From Harmonia axyridis (taxonomy: Eukaryota; Arthropoda; Insecta; Coleoptera; Coccinellidae): a stretch of 64,000 nt of DNA. The notes under the pieces are model-generated. The model saw nothing but the letters and a program-made list of their open reading frames with translations. It had not been told where the DNA came from and searched no databases. The stretch is taken from assembly GCF_914767665.1 (NCBI RefSeq), contig NC_059507.1:14198001-14262000 (forward strand). Reading direction: 5' to 3'. The position numbers were made by a program, and so were the translations under genes. Below are positions 49,201 through 59,105 of the stretch, piece after piece (position 1 is the stretch's first letter; each line of letters opens with the position of its first letter).

Positions 49201-51697
49201 TTTTGCATATACGTTTATTATATCCTCGAGCTCATTGAAACCATTGAATATGAATATTATTTCTTATTATTCGAGTCTGTGGATAAAAAGATCCCTTCAA
49301 TGTGAGATACAGGATATGGTAAAAAGATTGGATGAAATTTTGTTCTGTTTTATTTTCATTTGATAGCATTTGTTATAATCAATTGTGGAAAATTACATTT
49401 GTCATCACAATAACCAGAAACCGTCAAAGAAAATATTGATGCAACTGCCAGAATAAAATTGATATAAGATATTATAATACTTACAAATAATCCTTATCTC
49501 TGCTATATTCGAAAGTGAGCTTGTATTGTTCAGCAGGAAAAATTGTTTTATCCAGTTTAATAGAACAATAATCCAGAATTTTGTTCAGAGTCTTCGTCAA
49601 TACATTTGTGATACGTTCATTATCATTCTGAAACAGAACACTTTTGAAAATCAGCAAGAATTCAATGGAAATGAAATTAATGGATACAATCATCAGACTA
49701 GTTGAAAGCCAACTGTCAAGCTTCCAGGAATTCCTAGTTTGTGCATGAACAATTGAACAAGGCACCAAATAATTCTATGAAATCACCATTGACCTAGTCC
49801 AAACATACATAATGAATTTTATCAAAATCAGACCAGCAAAACTCGAGATATGAAAATAACGTGTATATCATGTTTGCGAATGCTCTAAAAGTACTTTCTA
49901 TCAGAAAAATCTGAAATTCGTATGGAACCATTCACAACCCAAACAGGATACTCAGATGTTAGGACGGTCTGTGGATAACAAGACCAACAGACAGACCGAC
50001 ACAAAACCAGGATAGTCTGAAATGCTTTTTGCGTGCGGAAATTATTAAATTTCATCTCAAAAATGACCACATAGCTCCGTCTACCTTGGGTACACTCGGA
50101 AGCAACATCATTTATAATTTTATTACATATCTATAGGTACTTACTAGTTTAATTGGTAACCTCAATTTCAAAAGCTCAGCATATTGACATAAAACAGCTT
50201 TTGGTGCATGAATTTTAACGAAGTGGATTGTCTGGGTTTCATCTCTTTCCAGAAGAAGACCGGCTTGTTGTAGGTTGAATTCAAACATTTTTCTTTTTTC
50301 TTCGAAGTGCGCATGACCAGCTTTTGTGATGTCTTCGTAGGCCAACACGTAGTCCACGGATTCGCCTGTTGAAAATGAGTTCCATTTCTGTAAGAAAAAA
50401 CCATAATTGAAAATCTATCCAAGATTTATCTCCATAGAAGATCCAAAATAGGAGCTATGATCATTTTAAGTTATTTTGATTGATAGATACCATTAGAAGG
50501 TACCTAATGTTTTATTGTTGAGAAAAACTCTCAGAAGTTTTTGATGGGTTTAATTAATAAACTACTTTATTTTCAATATCCGATAAAATTATAGAATATC
50601 AAAAGGAAATTTGCGTTCATGAGTAATTTTCGTTACATATTATCTATTCATTGATTGGAAAAAATATATGCTGATAATCATGAAATACAATTATTCAGAA
50701 AAACAAGTATGTAATTTTATATTTTCTAATGACAAAATTGACATAAAATTAATGTGAAAATACAAAATAGGTATTTTTATATCAAGGTCTCGAAATAACT
50801 CTTCACAATCGAGAGAAAAATTATAATAGAGGATGCTTGTGCTCAAGGATTGGTGAAGAATGGGCATAATAGACCAATAAGTGATGTGATAAATTCAACA
50901 GCAAAGAAAAATATTTATTATTGAACTTGTTCACATCCAGGGGGGGGGCATGCACCCCCCCCCCTGAGATTTTGATTGCCTCATTTTTCAGCACAACACC
51001 CTCAATAATACTTCCTCAATCCAGAGGGCATGAAAAAAGGAATGTAATGGATTGTCAACAATTTTCCGGTTTTCAATGACAATCCTGGACGCCTAATCGA
51101 TTTTCAATAATTTTCATTTTGCCCCCCCTGAGAAAAATTTTTGCGGGCGCACATAACGCTTATCAGATGTTGCATTCACCGAAGAATTTCACCTCGAGAT
51201 TTTTGCTTTGTTACTACGATTTTTTTGTTATTATAACCTTTAGTCTGCTTCTTTGAAGAAGATTCTAGCTTCTTGTATTAGCTTATATCTAATCCAAACT
51301 TGTTATTCAGTATTTATTGATCTTCTCTTTTGTAATTTTCTTGCATTCTTGCAGATTCAAAAAACTAAGGTAGTAGCACATTTTCAGAATGTCTGTCCGG
51401 AATTCGATAAATCTCGAAGGGAATGTGCTAGAGAATTTAAATTTTAAGATTATGTTATGTCAGCCTTAAAATTATAAAACATTGAAGTTATATACGATTA
51501 TACTACCCTATAACGAGAAATCTTATCCTTCGTAGTATTTGCTGGATATTTGGAACACCATAGGTCATCACTCTATCAACATCTCATATCGATTTAACAG
51601 ATATACGTAAACTTCTAATCAATAGTTATTTTTTTAACATTCTCACCTCCGTCTTATTTTTAGCAACACCCAAATCGTTCAAGAGTATATCCCACAT
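46227..51697 (-). CDS. Anoctamin (TMEM16 family) channel or scramblase
   Basis: Multi-pass membrane protein of the calcium-activated chloride channel/lipid scramblase family. Eight coding exons: 51647-51697, 50145-50387, 49485-49627, 49005-49164, 47933-48916, 47471-47729, 46571-47212 and 46227-46333, giving 862 codons plus stop with all phases matching. The N-terminal dimerisation domain begins VDYVLAYEDI. AAYPLHDGD follows, with the junction fixing the GTGGGT donor at 49004. Then come QWIKYQPIDEIKEYFG, FYTHMLIPAAMVG (TM1), FWATLYMELWKRYSA, CNPGGCLMEL and RLDAKKF. Calcium ligands corresponding to those of TMEM16A are present: E556 (TM6), E609 and E612 (QEYLEM, TM7), E641 and D645 (FEMRLD, TM8). 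It belongs to the classic plasma-membrane group rather than the ANO8/10 type; I cannot assign an exact orthologue. The start ATG at 51697 could be extended, since an acceptor precedes it at 51706. Confidence 0.93.
50940..50964. repeat. Oligo-G/oligo-C inverted run
   Basis: Nine G, then CATGCA, then ten C, in an anoctamin intron. It is followed by TGAGATTTTGATTGCCTCAT and, 150 bp on, CCCCCCCTGAGAAAAATTTT, suggesting it belongs to a repeat with C-rich ends. Homopolymer lengths may be unreliable in an assembly. Confidence 0.6.
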
Positions 51698-51705
51698 TTC
51701 GCACA

Positions 51706-53616
51706 CTAAATTTCAAGTTGAAACTTCACAACACTTCGAACGCACCACACTATTCGAATTCATTTTCGTACTGTAGATATTCTCGACATCATAAGATGCA
51801 CTAATGAACAAACAAAAACAAGGATATTGTTGATAAATGTGTCCAAAGTATTTGAGGAGTTATCTCAAAATGCATTAAGATCTCCTTTTCGAGAAGTGAT
51901 GACTAATTCAATATCTTTCTTCAGGTAGAACTCCAAACAGTGAACTGTACTGAGTTCGTTACCACAGCTACGCAACTTTTTTGCCGTTATTCCCGTGCCA
52001 TTTTCGTGATGTTAGTGAGACTATGTTAATTTAATTAGCAGAGTGATATGATGATTAAAGTTTGTCTCATTATCTCCATTGTACTCAAAATGAGTTCATT
52101 GGATAAAATTAATTATTGAGTTGGGCAACTGTTCGGACATTTAAAAAAATATGGAAACCAATGCCGTGATGAGCTTTTGAATGCTCGTTCATAAATGCCC
52201 AAGTGTTTTTCAGTTTCAGTTTTTAGGTCTCTTGATCCACAAGTTATAGTTTAAACGACCTGCTGGAATGACGGACAGACAGAATCAAATTTTAGGACGA
52301 ATTCTTCATCAGAAAGTCGAACCTTATCGTTCGAGACTATCCCCGGCACCAAATTCGAAAATTTCAGTAATTTCGACGAAATTCATGACAGAACGATCTG
52401 TTCGGAGAAGGAACGTTTAAAAATGACTAATTTATAATGTTAGAACCAACTGATTCTCAGTAAATCTGGTTTTTATAATGAGTAAACATGAACGGGTATC
52501 ATTGCAGAAGCAGAATATTTATTTTTAGATATTCATAATATAAACGCAAGGTAGGAACTGGAGAGTTGAAATAAGAGCAAATGAATAAAATGGAAATATC
52601 AGAGGAACAAGATTTAAAATTCTATTTTTTCTGCATCCTTTTTGAAATTACTATGGCGAAAAAGAACCGGAAGTTATTTAAAGAATATGTATTATTGATC
52701 TGAATTCATTGCATCATCTCCATTTTTATCATTAAAACTTGAATATCTCTAGTTCCAGTACGTATTGGATGTTTCTGGAGAACTGGTTCTATTTGAAATT
52801 GAGATTACGATATTATTCGATATTAAGAGGGAACACCACCATGTGGCTGCTCAGTTTGAAACGAAATTAGAGATATTTCTTTTGATAAATCACCGATTTT
52901 TATTGGGATTTCACATGATTTCCTTAAACAATACTCCATATTGTAGCAAGTAAATATTTCTGATAGGCGATGAAAAACAAAAACAAAAAATTGGTAACTT
53001 TTCCTTTTTCGCAAAACAATTGATGATATTTACTTTGTATAAAGCACTGATATATTTTTATGAAATTCGTGAAAAAAAAAATACCAAATTCATTTAAATA
53101 AAGGGAAAAATAATATTTCGTGAAAAATATATAATCGATCATCGCATAGTGCTTCCCTCTACTTATTTGCTTCGTAAAAAGGAAGAAGATGAATTGAATG
53201 TACAACTCCGTACACTGTACAAAGTTTGATCATCGCAGGAGCGCCAGAGGGGAAATGAATGGGTACCAATGGGTACCAGATACGAGAAAAGCCACGTGCT
53301 GGTAATCCCTCTTAACTATTAAGCTCAAATATTTGTGCTCCCTAAATACTTTCGGTTATACAGGAAATGAAAATAATTTATAGTTTATAGGGTTGTCCTC
53401 TACTCGAAACAATTATATAATAAATAAATAAATAAAATTCTTCTAAAAAATTTTTTATTTTCCTTCTCTGACATGATTAGATACTCAATTCTAAACGACT
53501 TATTTGCCTTAATTGCTACGATCAAAAAACATTGTGATTTGTTGTTGTTGTTGATATTTCAGATTGAGCGATGTAGAAAATTGAAGAAATAAATGGAATG
53601 CTGTTTTTTTACTTAC
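51706..53616. other. Upstream of anoctamin start, dispersed repeat
   Basis: About 52140-52410 is a dispersed repeat copy (GACGGACAGACAGAATC, GACGAATTCTTCATCAG). No clear exon is present. It may be a 5' intron if the exons at 53617-53739 or 55286-55357 belong to this gene. Confidence 0.4.
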
Positions 53617-53739
53617 GCTCTGCAGTTTGCCCCATGAGCAGGTCATGAATCGCCATTAAAAGGCAGTTATACCAACTCAACATTAACATGATAATAAAAT
53701 CACTAGATCGAATAAAAATTGTGTATTGTTTCAAAATCG
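53617..53739 (-). other. Candidate 5' exon, unassigned
   Basis: The minus-strand segment is bounded by ATTTTTTTAG and GTAAGT. It has one open frame (ILKQYTIFIRSSDFIIMLML onward to LLMGQTAE) and ends with one leftover base. That phase would join in frame to an acceptor at 51705 in front of the anoctamin ATG, adding ...GQTAELCE before MWDILLN. A second open segment (53791-53903, RERYHKGNVEIGFQIFLDSF) lies just upstream but its phase does not fit. No homology was recognised for either. Confidence 0.3.
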
Positions 53740-54214
53740 CTAAAAAAATATGAGAAGTTACAATGGAAATAAGTACATATATAGAATTACCGCGTTTATA
53801 AGCAAAAATGAATCGAGAAAAATCTGGAAGCCAATTTCTACATTACCCTTATGATACCTCTCACGTGCTTTCTCCATATATGTAACTTCGACATTTTGAG
53901 TACCTAACCGTAATAATGATATAACAATCAAGTACAAGTGAGCAAGTTAAGCAAATCATTATTTTTAGGTTTTCCGGTAGGGAAGTTTATATATTCACAA
54001 CTTGATATACAGGACATTGATATGAATTCCTTTTTTGTTATCAATTTATAGTGATTAAGATAATTGTATTGTAGATGTAATTAAAAATATAGCTAAGGTG
54101 GAAATTTGTGGAAACTGAACGTTACTTCAAGTGATATAAAAATATCGATCAGTAAAAGAAATAAAAATTCATTTGATCGATTAAGGAAGAACCAAATCAA
54201 TACTGCCTTTTCCT

Positions 54215-54389
54215 CAGTGGCGGAGCTAAAGGGGGCCAGGGCCCCCCTTAATTTTTACTGGCCTTCCCAGAAATATTGCATGAGCAAAAAATACCATATG
54301 AATTCAACATAAACTAGATGGTTCTGGAATTCTTGGCCCTGCTTAAAAAATCCTGGCCCCCTTATTCTTGAAAGCTAGCGCCGTCACTG
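54215..54389. mobile_element. hAT-type MITE, 175 bp
   Basis: The ends are CAGTGGCGGAGCTAA and, on the other strand, CAGTGACGGCGCTAGC. Complementary blocks of GGGGGCCAGGGCCCCCC and GGCCC sequence lie inside. The flanks (CTTTTCCT on the left, CTTTCCTC on the right) look like a slightly decayed 8-bp duplication. A shorter piece of the same kind is near 28948-29010. Confidence 0.75.
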
Positions 54390-54950
54390 CTTTCCTCAAA
54401 TATTTTTGAACAAATGAAAGTAATTGGGTTATCTACTGATTTGTAACAATATAATCTAATTGTAATGAGTTCGTTTATTCTGAGAATATTACAAATAAAT
54501 TGGTATTACACATTCTTTAAAGAAAGTACCAGACTTAGCTACGATACTATAACGTGGATCTTCAGCCTCATCTATCGTTTAATTTGTTCACAGTTCTTCA
54601 TTTTGCAATTCATGTCAAGCGTCTTTTGTCATTTTCACAAAAAAATTGAAATATTGAACAAAGAAGAATTTGACGCGGTACCTAAATCCTTAAAAATACC
54701 AAACTGTTCGTACACTCATAGCTGAAGGCCTTTTATACCTTTCAAAACTCAAATTACCACTTTACTTTACAAATGTATTTTATGATTATATCTGTATTAT
54801 TCATTAACATATTATACAAGAATGATTCCACTTTGAAGATGATAAAATATACCTACATGTACATATACAAATTTTGTTATCAATGACTGATTTTGCCAGG
54901 TAAACAAAGAGGTTGTTCGAAATTATAAAGATAAATATATAAAGTTATAT
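54390..54950. other. No gene seen
   Basis: AT-rich with one unsupported plus-strand open frame (54465-54725). No splice or homology evidence. Confidence 0.4.
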
Positions 54951-55040
54951 AACCAGTTGAATATAAGGTATGACATGCCCAAAAGTCTAACCTAACCTAA
55001 CCTAACCAGTTGAATATAAGCTATGACATTCCCAGAAGTC
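54951..55040. repeat. Interstitial (CCTAA)4 inside a short direct duplication
   Basis: AACCAGTTGAATATAAG(G/C)TATGACAT(G/T)CCCA(A/G)AAGTC occurs at about 54951 and again at about 55004. Between the copies is TAACCTAACCTAACCTAACC (54988-55007). CCTAA/TTAGG is the common insect telomere unit. Confidence 0.7.
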
Positions 55041-55285
55041 GTGTTTTGAATTATAATGTCAATCCTAATATTTGACATCGAATTTCTACGATTTATTTCA
55101 TAATAAACTTATAATAATAATCATAATTAGTTTCCATAATATGGAATATTTATTCATTTATCACAACTTTCCTCCTCAGAATGAGAACACTTCAAAAAAA
55201 CAATATAACCTAGTTTTGATATTGTGTCAATAAGTCCAGTAATAAATTACACATAAATTAACAGATGAAACCTTACGTGTGTGCA

Positions 55286-55357
55286 TTTTTCTGTTAGATT
55301 CAAATATACATCCACTAAAGACTCGCCGTTCTTGGAATTCGAATCCATTTTAATAAC
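55286..55357 (-). other. Candidate alternative first coding exon of the anoctamin gene
   Basis: The minus strand reads ATG and 24 codons (MDSNSKNGESLVDVYLNLTE and KCTH), followed by CAC|GTAAGG. It ends in phase 0, as does the annotated first anoctamin exon, and the second exon (KWNSFSTGES) starts in phase 0. It could therefore be an alternative N-terminus reached by skipping 51647-51697. No other partner exon with a fitting phase was found. Not proven. Confidence 0.35.
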
Positions 55358-56076
55358 TATGCAATATCTACACTTGCACATGCACTGATGAGTCAATCAC
55401 TGCTTATCATCTTGCAAAATTTTGCATTTTTGGTTCACTTAAACCGATAAGAAATCATCACGTTAAACTATAAATTGAAACTGTGTTTATTTATCTTGAT
55501 ATGCACGATTGCGAATTATAATGCATTTGGCAAAAATAACGATGGAGCATGAGCACTAACCCCTCCCAGAAATCAATGGAGGGACACAACTATGTATAAG
55601 GTGTAACCGAATAAGATACGAATTCATCAAATGAACATTACTTCAGAAATGTTAAGCTGATAATTGCAATAAAATATCGATAGTTTAGAATACAGAATAA
55701 TTAGGGATTTATTTTAAGAGGTGAAGTATTGAAGATAATAATAAGATTTGGCAACTTTTGAAACGGTCACAAAATTTCTGTTTATCCTCAACTTTTATGG
55801 AGCAGTATAAGTATCTAGTGAACACTAAAAAGTACGATATTTGGAGATTTACGTTAGAAAATGAACTGTATCGCACTAAAGGAAGCGTCGAACTGTTCTT
55901 AGTTTTTCACTGTTCCATTCTTCTCCCATACAATCTACTAGTTGTTCATCAATTGGATGATTAGCAGTTGCAATATTGCACAAAAGAATTTACAATTTGA
56001 ATAACTTCTTCTTTGTTAGTAGAAATATTGCAGTCATACACTTTTCTTTTACACAATAACGAACTATACTAGAGAA
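55358..56076. other. No gene seen
   Basis: AT-rich sequence. It may contain a promoter for the exon at 55286-55357. The open frame at 55758-55964 has no support. Confidence 0.35.
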
Positions 56077-56444
56077 TAGGGATTCACGGATTGACTTGAT
56101 ATTCAAGTTATTTGACTTGGGTTGGGCTTGACTTGAAATCAACTCAAGTTCAATTAAAGTCATAGTTTTTCAATGTCAAGTCAAGTACTTGATAAATAAA
56201 TACTTGACTTTATGAATAGACCAGTATAGTTTAGAGATTCACGGCTTGACTAGCTATTCTAGCTACTTGACTTGGGCTCGACTTGAAATCAACACAAGTT
56301 CAAGTCAAGTAATAGTTTTTCAAGTTTTGTCAAGTCAAGTACTTGATAAATAAATGCTCGACATTGAAAAACTACTTGACTTGAACTCGAGTTGATTCCA
56401 AGTCATGCCCAAGACAAGTAGCTTGCATATCAAGTCAAGCAATC
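56077..56444. mobile_element. hAT-derived repeat with CAAGTCAAG arrays
   Basis: Starts TAGGGATTCACGGATTGACT. A second similar start, TAGAGATTCACGGCTTGACT, is at about 56232, so two related units of about 155 and 210 bp abut. Each is dense in (T)CAAGTCAAGTACTTGATAAA, GACTTGGGCT(C/T)GACTTGAAAT and AGTTTTTCAA blocks, in direct and, at the right end, inverted orientation. The same blocks flank a hAT transposase relic at 58301-59105. There is no coding sequence here. Confidence 0.78.
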
Positions 56445-57465
56445 TTAATGGGTTGTTGAAACATGTATCGTTTTATTTTTAGGAGTTTATTTTACTTGCC
56501 AAATGTCGAAAGATGACAACTTCATAAGTGACAGCTGCCCAGATAACAGGCTATTCAAAATGAAAAAAATAGTTAATACATAATTACTTTGTATTAGTTG
56601 TATCATCAAAGTCATAGGAAATTCGAGTAGAATATTGAATTAATTTAGTGATGTGATCAAATTATTGTATTGTGCAGATCTTGAAATTGTTATATTTTAC
56701 ATCTTATTTCAAAATTTCTTTCAGATCGAATAAGTAGTTGAATTCATCAGGAAAACAAAATTTCGTACGAACATATTTGCTCCTATTCGTTTCTAGGATT
56801 ATCTGGCTGGACGAACAGAATTGAATTTGACCACGGATTCGTCATCAGTGAATTGAACCTAATCGTATAAAACCTTAGAGTAATAAACATAGAAAGAGGG
56901 AGCATATGTCATTTTCAGTAAGCAAATTTTGTTCCCAATATGAACTATCAAATTTGACATGAAGCGCGCGGAAATGGAAACATATCAGTGATGCGACATT
57001 TCACTCGATTCGCGAGTTTCTCCACAAAAAAACGCACTTCTTATATCCCACAGTGAATCAACGTTTCGTATTAACTCAAAATATATTGAAATTCAGAAAA
57101 CAAACCTCAAGCGCGCAAAACGACATGAAACAACCGATGACACTAGGAGAGCAAAAGTTGCCAAACCTTGGATTTCAGCAGGTAGATACAGAAAATAATA
57201 AATATTTTGCTTATTATAAATGTGAGAATTAGGAAAAATATCGGATTCCAAATATTCAAATTTGCATATCTAATCGGGAATCACTCAAAGAAATGTATTT
57301 CATTCAATATAATAAACATTCAAAACGATATAGTCAAATTGTGGATTTGAAAATATATCACAATCCGACAACGTAATCTATCCATGTTGGGGACATGTAA
57401 AATTTGTGTATAATCCCTTTATCTATGTTTATTACTCTCTGTATACAACCAATCCCGGGTCAAAA
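56445..57465. other. Intergenic with a dispersed repeat piece
   Basis: About 56790-56890 carries the GGATTCGTCATCAGTGAATT repeat also seen near 14340 and 52300. Near 57430 the minus strand has AATAAA, serving the exon to its right. Confidence 0.45.
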
Positions 57466-57793
57466 TTAGACAGACATTGTGCTCAAACATACAAAACTTA
57501 TATACAATTTCATATACAGAAAAATATATTCAAACAATACCGAATTCCTCCATTTCTCATACGTTGTGGCCTCCTGTCCCCCATCTCTGTTCTTCCCCTC
57601 CCACCTCCCGTTCATCTCGAACGTTTCGGCACCATCCAGATTCATCAGGGAATAATATACGGTATTTTGACTTTGCGAACGATTGAACGGTCTGCGTCCA
57701 TAAGAAACACTTCTTCTGTTCGGCACCGAGGAGTTGACTGAGATGGTATCGTAGTAGTCATCGGCATATTCATCGTCCATGGCGGGTTTGTAC
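57466..57793 (-). CDS. Probable terminal coding exon of an unidentified gene
   Basis: The minus-strand segment begins after a good acceptor (GATTCCAG) at 57793 and stays open for 109 codons to a stop at 57466. AATAAA follows about 30 bases on. It reads YKPAMDDEYADDYYDTISVN, then PNRRSVSYGRRPFNRSQSQN, YYSLMNLDGAETFEMNGRWE and onward. The composition is acidic, Tyr-rich and then basic and Ser-rich, like a cytoplasmic tail or a disordered region, and is quite unlike the noise frames around it. The first base completes a codon begun in an exon further right, which I could not find. The internal ATG has a strong context (CCCGCCATGG), so a start here is also possible. Function unknown. Confidence 0.5.
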
Positions 57794-58300
57794 CTGGAAT
57801 CGTTAAACTTTTATTAATAGAGCTTCTATCATTGTAACGTCGATGTGGCGGTTGAAGGCAAACTCTCAAAACGCACCTCAAGGTGGTTTAGTGTGAAGCT
57901 GAGAAAGGTTAGGTATTATTGGTTAGAGGGAAACTGAATCATCGAACAGAAATATTGGAGATCGCATGATTTTTATTGCAAGTATTACATTGTTCCATTC
58001 GTTTGTAATTGTGAGAAACCAGTGGTTCTCAATAGTAATCCACAGAGAGTAGGAGACACCTATTTCCAATGCATGAATTTCACCGCATTATTATACAGAA
58101 TGTCAATTATATAAGTGTACAGAGTCTTTCCCAGTTGTGGGCCAAAATTTCAGGAGGTGGTAGTATTCACCAAAATAAGAAAAAAAGTTTCTATAAACTG
58201 GAAATATATAAAATACATACTGAACAACAGAGAGTAGGAGACACCCATTTCCAATGCATGAATTTCACTGCGTTGGTCTACAGAATGTCTGTAATGTAAT
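57794..58300. repeat. Region with a 58-bp direct repeat
   Basis: CAGAGAGTAGGAGACACC followed by ATTTCCAATGCATGAATTTC and ending TACAGAATGTC occurs at about 58044-58101 and about 58228-58288 with a few differences. Both copies are in the same orientation. No exon could be supported here. Confidence 0.65.
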
Positions 58301-59105
58301 TAGGGATTCATCAAGCCAAGTAGCTTGACATTTTAACCAACTATTTGACTTCAAAACCATGCTCGTAAGAAATTAAATACTTGAGCTTGACTTGACTTGA
58401 TTTTCGATATTTCTTGACTTGACTTGATATCAAGCTACTTGATATCATTTGAGCTTGATATGCTCGCGTCGCACGACATATACCTATTTCTGCAATCTCG
58501 TGAGCGCTTAGACTAAATAAGAGGGTTCCTCGAGTGCCTAGAGACTGCAGAATTCGCCAGTGTGACTTTATTAGTAGTTTTCTCATCTATTGGTAGCTTT
58601 TGGCTATTTCAGAAATATCTTTCCAAGCTTGGCCAAAGGATTTTTTATCAACGCCAGCATCTTCAGCTCCTGTTGAAAAACAATTTTCCAGGGGCAGAGC
58701 TGCTCTTACAGTTCCAAAGACCGAAATAGGTTAGGCGACAAATCTTTAAGATGCCTCATGTGTCTTAGATCCTGGATGGAAAATTATGAAATCAAACAAA
58801 GCCTGGAGGTTTCTCAACATTGAAAACCTTTATTTTTTATTATTGTTTATTTTGTTATGATTTAATTTATGTTTCTATTTCAAAAAAGTTAATATTTTTG
58901 GTTCTTTTATACAATTAGTTTAATAAAGTGTTTTTTGCAAGGTTCCTTATCATTTCATCATTTTCTATTGATGTGACACTACACAATAAAACTGCCAAGA
59001 ATCAAGTAGCTTGATATGATTCAAGTACTTGATAAATAAATACTTAACTTGAGATTGAAAAACTACTACTTGACTTGAGCTTGGCGTGAAATCAAATATG
59101 TGATT
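58301..59105 (+). mobile_element. hAT transposon relic with CAAGTCAAG subterminal repeats
   Basis: The left end TAGGGATTCATCAAGCCAAG and right-hand CAAGTACTTGATAAATAAAT, TTGACTTGAGCTTGG sequences carry the repeats seen at 56077-56444. Between them (about 58585-58810) the plus strand reads, with shifts, FPSLAKGF, LSTPASSAPVEKQFSRGRAA and LRCLMCLRSWMENYE. These match the hAT C-terminal dimerisation region (LS-PASSAPVER-FS-G, L-CL-SW). Everything before this domain is lost. This links the repeat arrays to the hAT superfamily. Confidence 0.82.

Noticed and set aside
49481..49768. Anoctamin exon extended leftwards in frame to an ATG at 49768
   Set aside because: The acceptor CTGTTTCAG at 49628 gives the correct phase and the family-like sequence; the extra residues are translated intron.
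53791..53903. Minus-strand open segment RERYHKGNVEIGFQIFLDSF with AG and GT borders, considered as an exon
   Set aside because: Its phases match neither the candidate exon at 55286-55357 nor that at 53617-53739, so I mention it only as a possibility.
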